From CAZVCJ01 sp964625745 (GTDB lineage Bacteria > Chloroflexota > Anaerolineae > VGOG01): 24,299 nucleotides of DNA. Below, piece after piece: positions 1 to 6,570 of the stretch. A program made the translations under genes and the position numbers. The notes beneath the pieces were generated by a model. The model saw only the letters and a list, made by a program, of their open reading frames with translations, was not told the origin of the DNA and did not search any database. The DNA lies in contig CAZVCJ010000050.1 of the NCBI GenBank assembly GCA_964625745.1, forward strand, positions 1-24,299. The letters are read 5' to 3'. Every line of letters begins with the position of its first letter. The first letter of the stretch is position 1.

Positions 1-93
1 GCGCTCAACCCTTCGGTGGACTCAGAGCAAGTCTCCGCCCGCTTCATCCCCAGGCCTGCCCTGAGCCTGCCGCTTGTACTGAGCTTGTCGAAG
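1..93. repeat. Direct repeat copy A (CTTCGACAGGCTCAGG-type)
   Basis: The first 93 bases recur at 929-1021 in the same orientation, with about six mismatches and no gaps in a reading by eye. The 3' part carries the motif CTGAGCTTGTCGAAG, resembling intergenic repeats common in Chloroflexota-like genomes. The window starts inside or exactly at this copy, so its true left end is unknown. The two copies bracket the toxin-antitoxin pair. Confidence 0.85.
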
Positions 94-159
94 TGAAGGG
101 TATTTTTGGGAACGGTTTTCGACTCTAATCGCAACATCGCTCATGCTCAAATTGCCCCT

Positions 160-546
160 TCAGTCGGCTGCTTCCGCTGCGATGATAGCCAGCGCCTCTT
201 CGGCGCTGATCGGTCCGTGTGGAAGCACATTTGCCTCCATGCCATCGTGAACGTGGTGGGGGTGTGTTGGCACCTCCGGATGGTGTGCTGCATTGTCCCA
301 CCGTTTCCGCAACTGACCATCGGCATCCTGCCAGTGAAAGCTGTACTTTGCCACCTGCAATCTTTCTTCTGCGATCTGGAAACGCTCGAATAACTCCAAC
401 AAATCCCCATCGCGCAATATGAGCCTATAGCGAAATAGCCCCACGTCACCCTGTGCTTCTTCGCGCACCACCATCCAATGCAAGACCTGGCGATTCAGGG
501 TGATAAGCGCTTTGATATGAGCCAGGTAATCGCTTGCGCTCTTCAC
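160..546 (-). CDS. TumE-like toxin (DUF6516-type)
   Basis: This 128-residue protein has the look of the TumE/DUF6516 family: an N-terminal 'DYLAHIKALI' helix, 'REEAQGDVGLFRYRLILRDG', and the strong 'YSFHWQDADGQLRKRWDNAAHHPE' block followed by a His-rich 'HPHHVHDG' segment. Family members are toxins of small type II toxin-antitoxin pairs; the biochemical target cannot be read from this sequence. The start is GTG at 546, which overlaps the stop of the upstream antitoxin in a GTGA arrangement and suggests translational coupling. The order antitoxin then toxin is the usual one. The pair sits between direct repeats and beside gene fragments, consistent with an acquired accessory module. The ORF is full length with no visible lesion. 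Family assignment is from recalled motifs, not a search. Confidence 0.8.
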   Translation of the reverse strand: MKSASDYLAHIKALITLNRQVLHWMVVREEAQGDVGLFRYRLILRDGDLLELFERFQIAEERLQVAKYSFHWQDADGQLRKRWDNAAHHPEVPTHPHHVHDGMEANVLPHGPISAEEALAIIAAEAAD

Positions 547-842
547 AAAACTGGCTCCAGACGCCGCATTTTCTCTATGATGTCCTGGCGAAGTTCATAC
601 AGACCAGCCCATTCAAAGAAGTCCATTGCATCGCCCAGTTCCCCAGCCTCAAAACGGCGGTAGAACGCTGCAGATTCCATGCCGTAACGCCGCTCAAACT
701 CACGCAGGTCACGCTCATACCGCTCCAGACGTAGCCGATGCTGACTGAGAGAAACGTCCAGCAGTTTCCCTAAGATCAGATCCAGTTCAGCTTCGTTGGA
801 ATAAGTATCTTTGAGAACTTCTAGTTTGTACAACGTATCCAT
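543..842 (-). CDS. TumA-like antitoxin
   Basis: This 99-residue, charge-rich and largely helical protein lies immediately upstream of the TumE-like gene and shares the GTGA stop/start overlap with it. Its composition (for example 'LSQHRLRLERYERDLREFERRYGM' followed by 'FEWAGLYELRQDIIEKMRRLE') suits a partner protein that binds a toxin and possibly DNA, but no DNA-binding motif is obvious. ATG at 842 is preferred over the in-frame TTG at 848 because GAGGAAG lies six bases upstream of it. Its 5' flank has been joined directly to a fragment of an ABC ATPase gene, so the native promoter may have been lost or may lie in that fragment. The role is inferred from the neighbour and gene order. Confidence 0.72.
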   Translation of the reverse strand: MDTLYKLEVLKDTYSNEAELDLILGKLLDVSLSQHRLRLERYERDLREFERRYGMESAAFYRRFEAGELGDAMDFFEWAGLYELRQDIIEKMRRLEPVL

Positions 843-856
843 TGCCAACTTCCTCT

Positions 857-930
857 ACCTGAGTAATGCTTTACCGGGGCGTCAATGAACTTCTCCACGC
901 CGGAGAAGTCTACCATCTCATCGAACTTGC
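857..930 (-). pseudogene. Remnant of polysaccharide-export ABC transporter ATPase (Wzt/TagH-like)
   Basis: Reading the minus strand from about 930 gives 'ERKFDEMVDFSGVEKFIDAP' and then 'VKHYSG'. In Wzt/TagH-type ATPases a very similar stretch directly precedes the ABC signature ('...FIDTPVKHYSSGM'). Only about 24 codons survive. The reading breaks at the signature, where the antitoxin's ribosome binding site begins, and the other end merges into the direct repeat. There are no Walker motifs nearby. It is a scar of a gene disrupted by recombination or insertion and should not be read as functional. Confidence 0.6.
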
Positions 931-1021
931 GCTCAACCCTTCGGTGGACTCAGGGCAAGTCTCCGCCCGCTTCATCCCCACGCTTGTCCTGAGCCTGCCG
1001 CTTGTCCTGAGCCTGTCGAAG
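929..1021. repeat. Direct repeat copy B (CTTCGACAGGCTCAGG-type)
   Basis: This is the second copy of the 93-base repeat at 1-93, about 93% identical. Within it the unit CTTGTCCTGAGCCTG is itself nearly doubled (984-1016), so it looks like a compound of shorter REP-like units. Confidence 0.85.
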
Positions 1022-1160
1022 GGATGGCACCGCTCAGGTAGATATTCTCCCGCCCGGTCATCCCCCTGCCTGCGGGGGAACAGAGGGGGGTGGGGTGGAA
1101 GCCAGTGTCCACCCTTCGACCCCGCTCAAGGCAGGCCTCCAGCAGGGAGCCCACCCGGCA
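1022..1160. repeat. Repeat cluster, no gene
   Basis: The stretch between direct repeat B and the transposase remnant contains a GC-rich hairpin (CCCCCTGCCTGCGGGGG near 1063-1079), a G-run (GGGGGGTGGGG) and another CCCTTCGACCCCGCTCAAGG unit at 1113-1132. These resemble mobile intergenic repeats, and I see no credible coding region on either strand. Confidence 0.55.
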
Positions 1161-1199
1161 GTGGGTCTCAGAGGTAAGTTTAGTGCAAAGCTGAGGAAA

Positions 1200-1449
1200 T
1201 GTCAAGGGAGCGTGATTGATGATGTCGCGGATGGCACGGTTAATACCTTCGACGAAGCCCTGGGTCACTCGGTCGTCAAAGTAGTTGAGGAACTCGTGCC
1301 ACCAGTTGCGCAAAGTGTCGGTAAACCGGATCAAGTAGCGACTTCCCGTGACTCTGACCTTCCATATTCAAGCCGGCAGAAATAGCTCGGCCTGGGCTCG
1401 ATTGGTGATTTTGTCGCAGGTGGTGCGGAACTCCTCCTTCCTCACTGCC
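1200..1449 (-). pseudogene. Decayed ISL3-type transposase, C-terminal part
   Basis: One minus-strand frame reads 'EEFRTTCDKITNRAQAELFL', 'PA', a TGA stop at 1368-1370, then 'IWKVRVTGSRYLIRFTDTLR', 'NWWHEFLNYFDD' and 'RVTQGFVEGINRAIRDII'. The 'TxGFVEGxNxxI' block is the C-terminal hallmark of ISL3-family DDE transposases. Family members usually have Trp where the stop falls, so a TGG to TGA nonsense change is likely. The catalytic N-terminal two thirds are absent, and after 'INHA' the sequence no longer follows the family. No terminal inverted repeats could be placed. It abuts a surface-protein remnant at about 1450. Confidence 0.72.
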
Positions 1450-1451
1450 GA

Positions 1452-1619
1452 CACGATCGATGGCTCGTACTCAAGGGGCAAACAATCGTGGTCTACTTCA
1501 GTGTATACAACGACGGTGTGGCTAATCTCAAGACCGCTATGTATCTGGATGATGTGTCTATACAAGTATGTGGCTCGACAATCCAGATCTATCTTCCGCT
1601 GCTTCTCAAAAGGCGGTAG
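1452..1619 (+). pseudogene. C-terminal remnant of a secreted/surface protein
   Basis: The plus strand reads 'KGQTIVVYFSVYNDGVANLK', 'TAMYLDDVSIQVCG', then 'STIQIYLPLLLKRR' and a TAG at 1617-1619. The first part matches the end of the amidase-type protein at the other end of this window ('KGQTIILYFNVSNNGGDNLK', 'TAMYLDDVSVQAC'). The second part is a 'YLPLLLK' tail like the 'FLPLIVK' motif in the same protein. There is no start codon or upstream domain: the 5' side is cut off by the transposase remnant. It is a gene tail left by an insertion or deletion. Confidence 0.75.
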
Positions 1620-1701
1620 TGATCTCAGGCACCATGCTGGGGGTGGTTCACTGGGGGGAGACTTGTTCATGGGGGGACGATTTGAGCAGTAAAACACGCA
1701 A

Positions 1702-1737
1702 AAGGCCACGAAAGGCGCGAGATGCTTTCGTGGCCTT
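1702..1737. terminator. Hairpin terminator (13-bp stem)
   Basis: AAGGCCACGAAAG (1702-1714) pairs perfectly with CTTTCGTGGCCTT (1725-1737) around a 10-base loop. The 3' side continues CGCTTATTTCGGTTCTT and the opposite side is A-rich, so it may act in both directions. It insulates the promoter at 1753 from the remnant genes upstream. Confidence 0.75.
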
Positions 1738-1752
1738 CGCTTATTTCGGTTC

Positions 1753-1781
1753 TTGACCGAACTGACTCTTTCTGCTATAAT
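1753..1781 (+). promoter_or_regulatory. Strong sigma70-type promoter, extended -10
   Basis: TTGACC (1753-1758), a 17-base spacer and TATAAT (1776-1781) preceded by TGC make an extended -10 element. The predicted start near 1788 gives a leader of about 34 bases before the lipoprotein ATG at 1822. Confidence 0.82.
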
Positions 1782-1821
1782 GGCGGCAACTTCCGAGATG
1801 AAGGCGGTAAAGAGGGAACGA

Positions 1822-2793
1822 ATGCGGAAAGTCCCCGTATCAATCATCACAATCGCTTTGATCGCCGCGTGGGGAGTAACCGGCTGCGGAACGTCGGCCG
1901 GCTCTGCTACCTGCACTCCTTACCCTACTTATACTCCCTACCCCACCTACACGCCAGCCCCCTCTTCCGGCGAGCTGCTTTGGCCTAGCGGCTGGAAGGA
2001 CAACGTCATCTCTTGGCAAGACGCTGATCAGTACTACGGGCAGACCATGACCGTGGAAGGCGCTGTGGTCGAGACCTACAACTCCGGCAAAGCCGTCTTC
2101 TTGAACTTCCACCAGGACTATCAAGATCACGTCAAGGTTGTCATCTTCCCCGATGACTGGGGCAAGTTTCCGGAACCGCCAGAGAAGCTGTTCCAGGGTC
2201 GGCTGGTGCGCGTAACGGGGCTGATCGAGGAGTACCAGGGAGCACCTGAGATTATAGTCAGAGAGCCTGATCAAATTGAAATGGCAGTTGACACCTCGTG
2301 CCCGCCCTGCCCTCCCTGTCCAACGACTATCCCCACCCAGCCGGCAGTTGCTCCCACCCAATCAGCAGTTACCCCTGCCCAACCGTCGGCTACTCCCACC
2401 CAACCGTCAGCCCCTCCTGCCCAACCGTCGGCTACTCCTGTTCAGCCATCGGCCACACCCACCTCATCGCCTGCTCCGGCCACACCTGCCCCGCTAGAAA
2501 CCGTGGTTTCCTGGCAAGACGCCGCCCAGTACTACGGCCAGGTCGTAACCGTAGAAGGCAGGGTGGTCGCAACTTACAACTCAGGCAAGGTGGTCTTTTT
2601 GAATTTCCACGAGGATTATCGCGTGACTTTCAAAGCCGTCATCTTCCCCGATGATTGGGACAAGTTCCCTCAGCCGCTGGAGGATCTCTTTCTGGATAAG
2701 TTGGTCCGAGTCACCGGCCTGGTCAAAGAATACGAGGGGGCGCCGGAGATCATCATTGAGGAGCCGACGCAGATTAAGATAATCGAAGAATAA
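1822..2793 (+). CDS. Lipoprotein with two copies of an OB-fold-like domain
   Basis: This 323-residue protein starts at ATG 1822, with AGAGGG just upstream; an in-frame ATG at 1753 lies inside the promoter and is rejected. Residues 1-18 form a signal peptide ending in a lipobox ('GVTGC'), so the mature protein should be lipid-anchored outside the membrane. Residues ~62-154 ('VISWQDADQYYGQTMTVEG' ... 'VKVVIFPDDWGKFP' ... 'LVRVTGLIEEYQGAPEIIV') recur at ~228-323 ('VVSWQDAAQYYGQVVTVEG' ... 'FKAVIFPDDWDKFP'). Between them is a Pro/Thr/Ser linker of repeated 'QPSATPT'-like units. The 'GQxVTVEGxVV' pattern suggests a small beta-barrel of the OB type, but the ligand is unknown and no enzyme motif is visible. 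It has its own promoter and a hairpin downstream, so it is probably monocistronic. Confidence 0.85.
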   Translation: MRKVPVSIITIALIAAWGVTGCGTSAGSATCTPYPTYTPYPTYTPAPSSGELLWPSGWKDNVISWQDADQYYGQTMTVEGAVVETYNSGKAVFLNFHQDYQDHVKVVIFPDDWGKFPEPPEKLFQGRLVRVTGLIEEYQGAPEIIVREPDQIEMAVDTSCPPCPPCPTTIPTQPAVAPTQSAVTPAQPSATPTQPSAPPAQPSATPVQPSATPTSSPAPATPAPLETVVSWQDAAQYYGQVVTVEGRVVATYNSGKVVFLNFHEDYRVTFKAVIFPDDWDKFPQPLEDLFLDKLVRVTGLVKEYEGAPEIIIEEPTQIKIIEE

Positions 2794-2825
2794 CTACAGA
2801 GAGGACTACTAGAGTTCCTATAAGT

Positions 2826-2872
2826 TCCCCCGAGTTCCTGTGAAGCCGGGAAACTCAGGGGAACTCGGGGGA
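2826..2872 (+). terminator. Terminator-like hairpin after the lipoprotein gene
   Basis: TCCCCCGAGTTCC (2826-2838) is perfectly complementary to GGAACTCGGGGGA (2860-2872), giving a 13-bp stem followed by TTTCTT. The flanks repeat GAGTTCC and AAGTTCC units, so it may also be a mobile palindromic repeat. An ATG at 2840 sits in its loop, which argues against that ATG as the start of the next gene. Confidence 0.65.
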
Positions 2873-2890
2873 TTTCTTGGAGGATCAGCT

Positions 2891-3655
2891 TTGTTAGAGA
2901 CTGCCATTGAGGCCACTCGTCAGGTGGGTCAAATTCTCCTGGAGGAGTTCGGGAGGCCTAAGGAAATCAGTTTCAAGGGATTGCGAGACATCGTCACCGA
3001 GACCGACCTGGCGGCTCAGGCCCAGGCGATAGAGGTCATTCGATCCCGGCACCCCGGTCATGATATTTGGGCCGAAGAAGGGGGTCAGACGCCTGACGGC
3101 GCGTCCGACTATTGCTGGATCGTGGATCCCCTAGACGGCACCACCAATTACTCTCGCGGTTTGCCGTGCTTTTCGGTCTCGATTGCACTGAGTCATCGGG
3201 GGGAGCTCATCCTGGGAGTGGTTTACGATCCGCTCCGCGACCAAATGTTCCGAGCTCAACGCGGTCAGGGCGCTTACCTCAACGATGACAGAATCCAGGT
3301 CAGCGCTGCCGAGAGGTTGATGGATACCATGGTCGGCCTCGACTGGGCTCACGAACAAGAGTTGCGCTGTCGAACTGCCCACCTGGTGGCCGAAGTTGCT
3401 CCTGAAGTCGGGACTCTGCGCAACATGGGATCAGCAGCCCTGGGCCTGTGCTCCGTGGCCGCAGGCTGGACAGATGCCTATTTTCATCTCTCGCTGAAAC
3501 CCTGGGACGTGGCAGCCGCCAGCGTGATGATCCAGGAGGCTGGAGGAGCCATCAGCGACCTGGCTGGCCTGCCATGGCGCCTTAGCGCCGGGGGCTGTCT
3601 GGCCAGCAACGGACTGATCCACCAGACAATGCTGACCCTGCTAACGGAGAATTAG
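2891..3655 (+). CDS. Inositol monophosphatase family phosphatase
   Basis: The product is about 254 residues, the usual length for IMPase-family enzymes, which are Mg2+-dependent, Li+-sensitive sugar or inositol phosphate phosphatases of the cytoplasm. The family motifs are in order: 'DIVTETD' near residue 37, 'WAEEGG' (metal-binding Glu) near 61, 'IVDPLDGTTNYSRG' (two metal-binding Asp) near 77-90, and 'KPWDVAAASVMIQEAGG' with the third Asp near 206. I prefer TTG at 2891, preceded by GGAGGA. The in-frame ATG at 2840 lies in the loop of a hairpin, and its 17 extra residues (Gly-rich) do not look like family sequence. The VanW gene starts five bases downstream, suggesting co-transcription. The substrate (inositol phosphate, fructose bisphosphate or histidinol phosphate) cannot be decided from the motifs. 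Confidence 0.9.
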   Translation: MLETAIEATRQVGQILLEEFGRPKEISFKGLRDIVTETDLAAQAQAIEVIRSRHPGHDIWAEEGGQTPDGASDYCWIVDPLDGTTNYSRGLPCFSVSIALSHRGELILGVVYDPLRDQMFRAQRGQGAYLNDDRIQVSAAERLMDTMVGLDWAHEQELRCRTAHLVAEVAPEVGTLRNMGSAALGLCSVAAGWTDAYFHLSLKPWDVAAASVMIQEAGGAISDLAGLPWRLSAGGCLASNGLIHQTMLTLLTEN

Positions 3656-3660
3656 AACCT

Positions 3661-5514
3661 ATGTCCTGGAGACAAATCATTCATTGGATAACGCAATTGA
3701 TCGTATTTATGGCCTATGTTCTGGCGACCACCGTCCTGGTCGCATCCCTGATGGTGCGCATCTATGAATGGCGATATCAAGATCGCATCTATCCTGAGGT
3801 CACTGTGTGGGGCTTCGATTTGAGCGGACTTGGATTAAACGAGGCTATGGCTCTCCTGGATCACCAGTTCAATCCTTACCAGGGGGAGCAGTTGACCCTG
3901 CGTCATGGCCAACAGGCGTGGCAGGTTTCGCCTTCGGACCTGGGCGTGAGCCTCGACGCAGCAGCCACTGCGGTTTTAGCCCACGCGGTGGGGCGAGAGG
4001 CCACTCTTTGGGATAGCTTACAGGAGCAAGCCCAAGCGCTGAGGCGTGGATACGAGGTCGAGCCTATCCTCAAATTCGATACGGGGGCAGCCATGGTCTT
4101 CCTGAGCCAGTTAGCCCAGGAGGTGAATCGGCCAGTCCGCAATGCCAATCTGACCGTAGATGGCCTTCAGGTCGAGGTCTCTCCCAGCCAGGTAGGGTGG
4201 GACGTGCACCTGCCAGCCACGTACCAGCTTCTTTACGAACGCATCGCCAGTTTCTCAGGAGGTGAAGTGGAGCTGGTTGTACAGGAAAAGCCACCCCTCA
4301 TCGCCGACGTCAGCGAGACCCAAGCTCTGGTGGCAACCATGATAGGCAGCCCTCTGGTTCTCAGCCCCAACTTCGAAGCGCAGGGGGAACTGGTGGGGGA
4401 CCTTCAGCCCTGGACGTTGAGCCAGGAGAGCATTTCCGATATGTTGATCGTCCGCCAGGTCAAGGAGGAAAATAACGAGGCCAAGCTGGAGGCTGGGCTG
4501 GACCAGAAGAAGCTTGAGGCGTATGTCGAGGGCCTGGCCGGCCAGATCGAGCGGTCTCCCAGAAACGCCCGCTTCGACTTCGATGAGACGACCACTTCGG
4601 CTGAGACTTCGGCGAGCTCAGTCGAGCCGCTCAGTGCGGGCGGCAGCCTGACCCCCATCGTCCCCAGCCGAGAGGGGCGAGCCTTAGATATCACTGAGAC
4701 GATGCGACTTATCAATATCCACGTGACCACTGCTAACCGGGAGATTACCCTGCCCATCCTGGTGGTCAGGCCTCAGGTGGCCGATGACGACGGGCCTAAC
4801 CTGGGAATCGTGGAGCTGGTCAGCGAGGGTATCACCTATTTCAAGGGGTCGTCAGCGGAGCGGGTGCACAACATCCAGGCTGCTTCTTCCAGGTTCCACG
4901 GCCTGGTCATCCCCCCAGGGCAGACCTTCTCTTTTAACGAGCACCTGGGCGAGGTCAGCGCGGAGACTGGATACGAAGAATCGGTGATTATCTTCGGCGA
5001 TCGCACCAGGGTGGGCATCGGCGGCGGGGTCTGCCAGGTCTCCACCACCGCCTTCCGGGCCGCCTTCTGGGGTAGCTTCCCCATCCTTGAGCGCTCGGCC
5101 CACGGCTTCCGGGTCAGTTGGTACGAGCCGCCTGTGGGACTGGACGCTACCGTCTATTCTCCGTGGGTTGATCTCAAGTTCCTGAACGATACCTCCTACT
5201 ATCTTCTCATCGAAACCGAGGCCGATACGCAAACAGGAACCCTGACCTTTCGCTTCTACAGCACCAGCACCGGGCGCACCGTGGAGATGGAAGGTCCCTT
5301 CGAGGAGAACGTAGTACCCCATGGGGAACCCGTTTACGAAGACGATCCCACGCTGCCCAAAGGGACGACCAAGCAGGCCGAATGGGCCCGCGATGGAGTT
5401 GATGTCACCATCTACCGAATCATCAAAGAGGGCAACGAGGTGATTGCCAGGGAGAAGTTCTTCAGCCGCTATGAGCCCTGGCAGGCTGTGTACCTGGTGG
5501 GAACCAAAGAATGA
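3661..5514 (+). CDS. Membrane-anchored VanW family protein with peptidoglycan-binding-like domains
   Basis: This 617-residue protein has an N-terminal membrane segment (about residues 8-30) and should expose the rest outside the cell. Residues ~45-380 look like two PG-binding-4-type domains as in YoaR/VanW proteins, ending in the typical 'LTPIVPSREGRALDITET'. The VanW domain follows at ~399-515, with 'PPGQTFSFNEHLGE', 'GIGGGVCQVSTTAFRAAFW' and 'HGFRVSWYEPPVGLDATV'. The tail ('KGTTKQAEWARDGVDVTIYR' ... 'EVIAREKFFSRYEPWQAVY') resembles a G5-like domain. VanW proteins are linked to cell-wall binding or crosslinking, but the activity is not established. The ATG at 3661 is five bases after the IMPase stop. 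A low-complexity insert at residues ~308-326 is encoded by repeat DNA, described separately. Confidence 0.9.
   Translation: MSWRQIIHWITQLIVFMAYVLATTVLVASLMVRIYEWRYQDRIYPEVTVWGFDLSGLGLNEAMALLDHQFNPYQGEQLTLRHGQQAWQVSPSDLGVSLDAAATAVLAHAVGREATLWDSLQEQAQALRRGYEVEPILKFDTGAAMVFLSQLAQEVNRPVRNANLTVDGLQVEVSPSQVGWDVHLPATYQLLYERIASFSGGEVELVVQEKPPLIADVSETQALVATMIGSPLVLSPNFEAQGELVGDLQPWTLSQESISDMLIVRQVKEENNEAKLEAGLDQKKLEAYVEGLAGQIERSPRNARFDFDETTTSAETSASSVEPLSAGGSLTPIVPSREGRALDITETMRLINIHVTTANREITLPILVVRPQVADDDGPNLGIVELVSEGITYFKGSSAERVHNIQAASSRFHGLVIPPGQTFSFNEHLGEVSAETGYEESVIIFGDRTRVGIGGGVCQVSTTAFRAAFWGSFPILERSAHGFRVSWYEPPVGLDATVYSPWVDLKFLNDTSYYLLIETEADTQTGTLTFRFYSTSTGRTVEMEGPFEENVVPHGEPVYEDDPTLPKGTTKQAEWARDGVDVTIYRIIKEGNEVIAREKFFSRYEPWQAVYLVGTKE
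4586..4640 (+). repeat. REP-like repeat embedded in the VanW gene
   Basis: The DNA contains GACTTCGGCGAGCTCAGTCG and related CTTCGGCTGAG and GAGCCGCTCAG units, like the intergenic repeats near 1-93 and 929-1021. It translates as a Ser/Thr/Glu-rich stretch ('TTTSAETSASSVEPLSAGGS') in a loop between 'NARFDFD' and 'LTPIVPSREGRALD', where family members usually have only a few residues. The reading frame is kept. Confidence 0.6.
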
Positions 5515-5602
5515 AGGCAGAGGAAGGAATTGACTGCTACCGAGACACGGTTGGTGCCGATCCAGTCGGGAACCGTAGCTGCCGGGAAGATGACGGCCCT
5601 AT

Positions 5603-5998
5603 TCAGAGTAGCCCCATCAGGTCATCAAGCAGGCTACGCAGCCGATGCTTGGGCATTTGCCTCGTAACGGATTGTGGGCGAGTGTACTGCACATTGCGTT
5701 TGCTATAGAGTCGGTACTTCAAGGGGACACCTGCACGGAGCAGGACATACTCGGCCCATTCCGCTTGCTTTCTATGGACTCTGAAGAAGAGGTCTCCACC
5801 GTGAATCATTCGAGCCCACATCCTGACCCCCTTCTGTTTCAGTAGTCTCTCGATTTGTGTTCCACTCCAAGGCGAGTCCAGAGGCACGTAGAACGTCCAT
5901 GATCTGGTACCGAGCGGATCCCCATTGACGATGCTTTCCAAGATGGCGATACAGGGACTGATCCAATCGAAACAACCCAGGAATTCCAGTAGGTTCAT
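5603..5998 (-). CDS. Conserved-looking hypothetical protein
   Basis: This 131-residue ORF is convergent with the VanW gene and ends 88 bases from its stop. It starts at ATG 5998 ('MNLLEFLGCFDWISPCIAIL') with only a weak GAGAGAG upstream. The middle reads like a real folded protein ('YVPLDSPWSGTQIERLLKQK', 'GVRMWARMIHGGDLFFRVHR', 'KQAEWAEYVLLRAGVPLKYR') and the tail is basic and helical. I have an impression of similar small proteins in Chloroflexota but no family name, and I assign no function. There is no signal peptide or clear membrane span. The opposite-strand ORF at 5511-5708 has no protein-like features. Confidence 0.6.
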   Translation of the reverse strand: MNLLEFLGCFDWISPCIAILESIVNGDPLGTRSWTFYVPLDSPWSGTQIERLLKQKGVRMWARMIHGGDLFFRVHRKQAEWAEYVLLRAGVPLKYRLYSKRNVQYTRPQSVTRQMPKHRLRSLLDDLMGLL

Positions 5999-6095
5999 GC
6001 TCTCTCACAGGATGATTGTTTTGTACTCTCTCCGGAATTAGTTTCCCAAACTCAAACGCCGGTCAATTGCCTCAGTTGGGAAAGGAGTCCAGAGG

Positions 6096-6494
6096 ATGCC
6101 TCTCAATATTACTTGGAATGGCATCACGTTTAAGGGAGTATTGCTTGGTTTCCTTCTGGCAGGTGTCATCGGGTTTCTCGCGAATCGGATATTGTGGAAG
6201 GCAGGAATAGGCGGTATTCGGGCCTTCTTCAAACCGCAAAGTGTGTCGCAACGCACCGGAAAGAGTCCTTTTCGGGTGTTCTTGAATTTCCTACGCGGTA
6301 TAGCTATCGTAGGGGTATTCATCCTGAGTATTCCGTATTTGACAGGCGTGTTGGCAGACTACCCGCCTTTCCTCCCCGTGCCGGCGAGCCTCATGACCCT
6401 TCGTAGCGATCAAATCGCTGTACTCTTGCTTGTGGGATTCATCATCAGTATCATTGCGCTGGGCTTAAAGGCGTCTAGCAACAACGACAAGTAG
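6096..6494 (+). CDS. Small membrane protein of unknown function
   Basis: This 132-residue protein has three probable transmembrane segments, at about residues 12-30, 66-85 and 105-124. Between the first two is a basic stretch ('KPQSVSQRTGKSPFR') likely to face the cytoplasm, and the C-terminus is short and hydrophilic. ATG 6096 has a good AAAGGAG ribosome binding site eight bases upstream. I do not recognise a family. It faces away from the VanW gene and converges on the LexA-controlled operon, so it is probably transcribed alone. Confidence 0.65.
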   Translation: MPLNITWNGITFKGVLLGFLLAGVIGFLANRILWKAGIGGIRAFFKPQSVSQRTGKSPFRVFLNFLRGIAIVGVFILSIPYLTGVLADYPPFLPVPASLMTLRSDQIAVLLLVGFIISIIALGLKASSNNDK

Positions 6495-6570
6495 AGACTA
6501 CAGACCGAGGCAGTGCACACCGTTCAGCGGACTGCATCACTCTTGGGGCTGCGTTAACGGCAGTGCAGGC

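Noticed and set aside
5511..5708. Plus-strand 65-codon frame starting in an ATGA overlap with the VanW stop
   Set aside because: The overlap looks operon-like, but the product is Arg/Cys/Ser-rich without structure, and its second half lies antisense to the better supported 131-residue gene.
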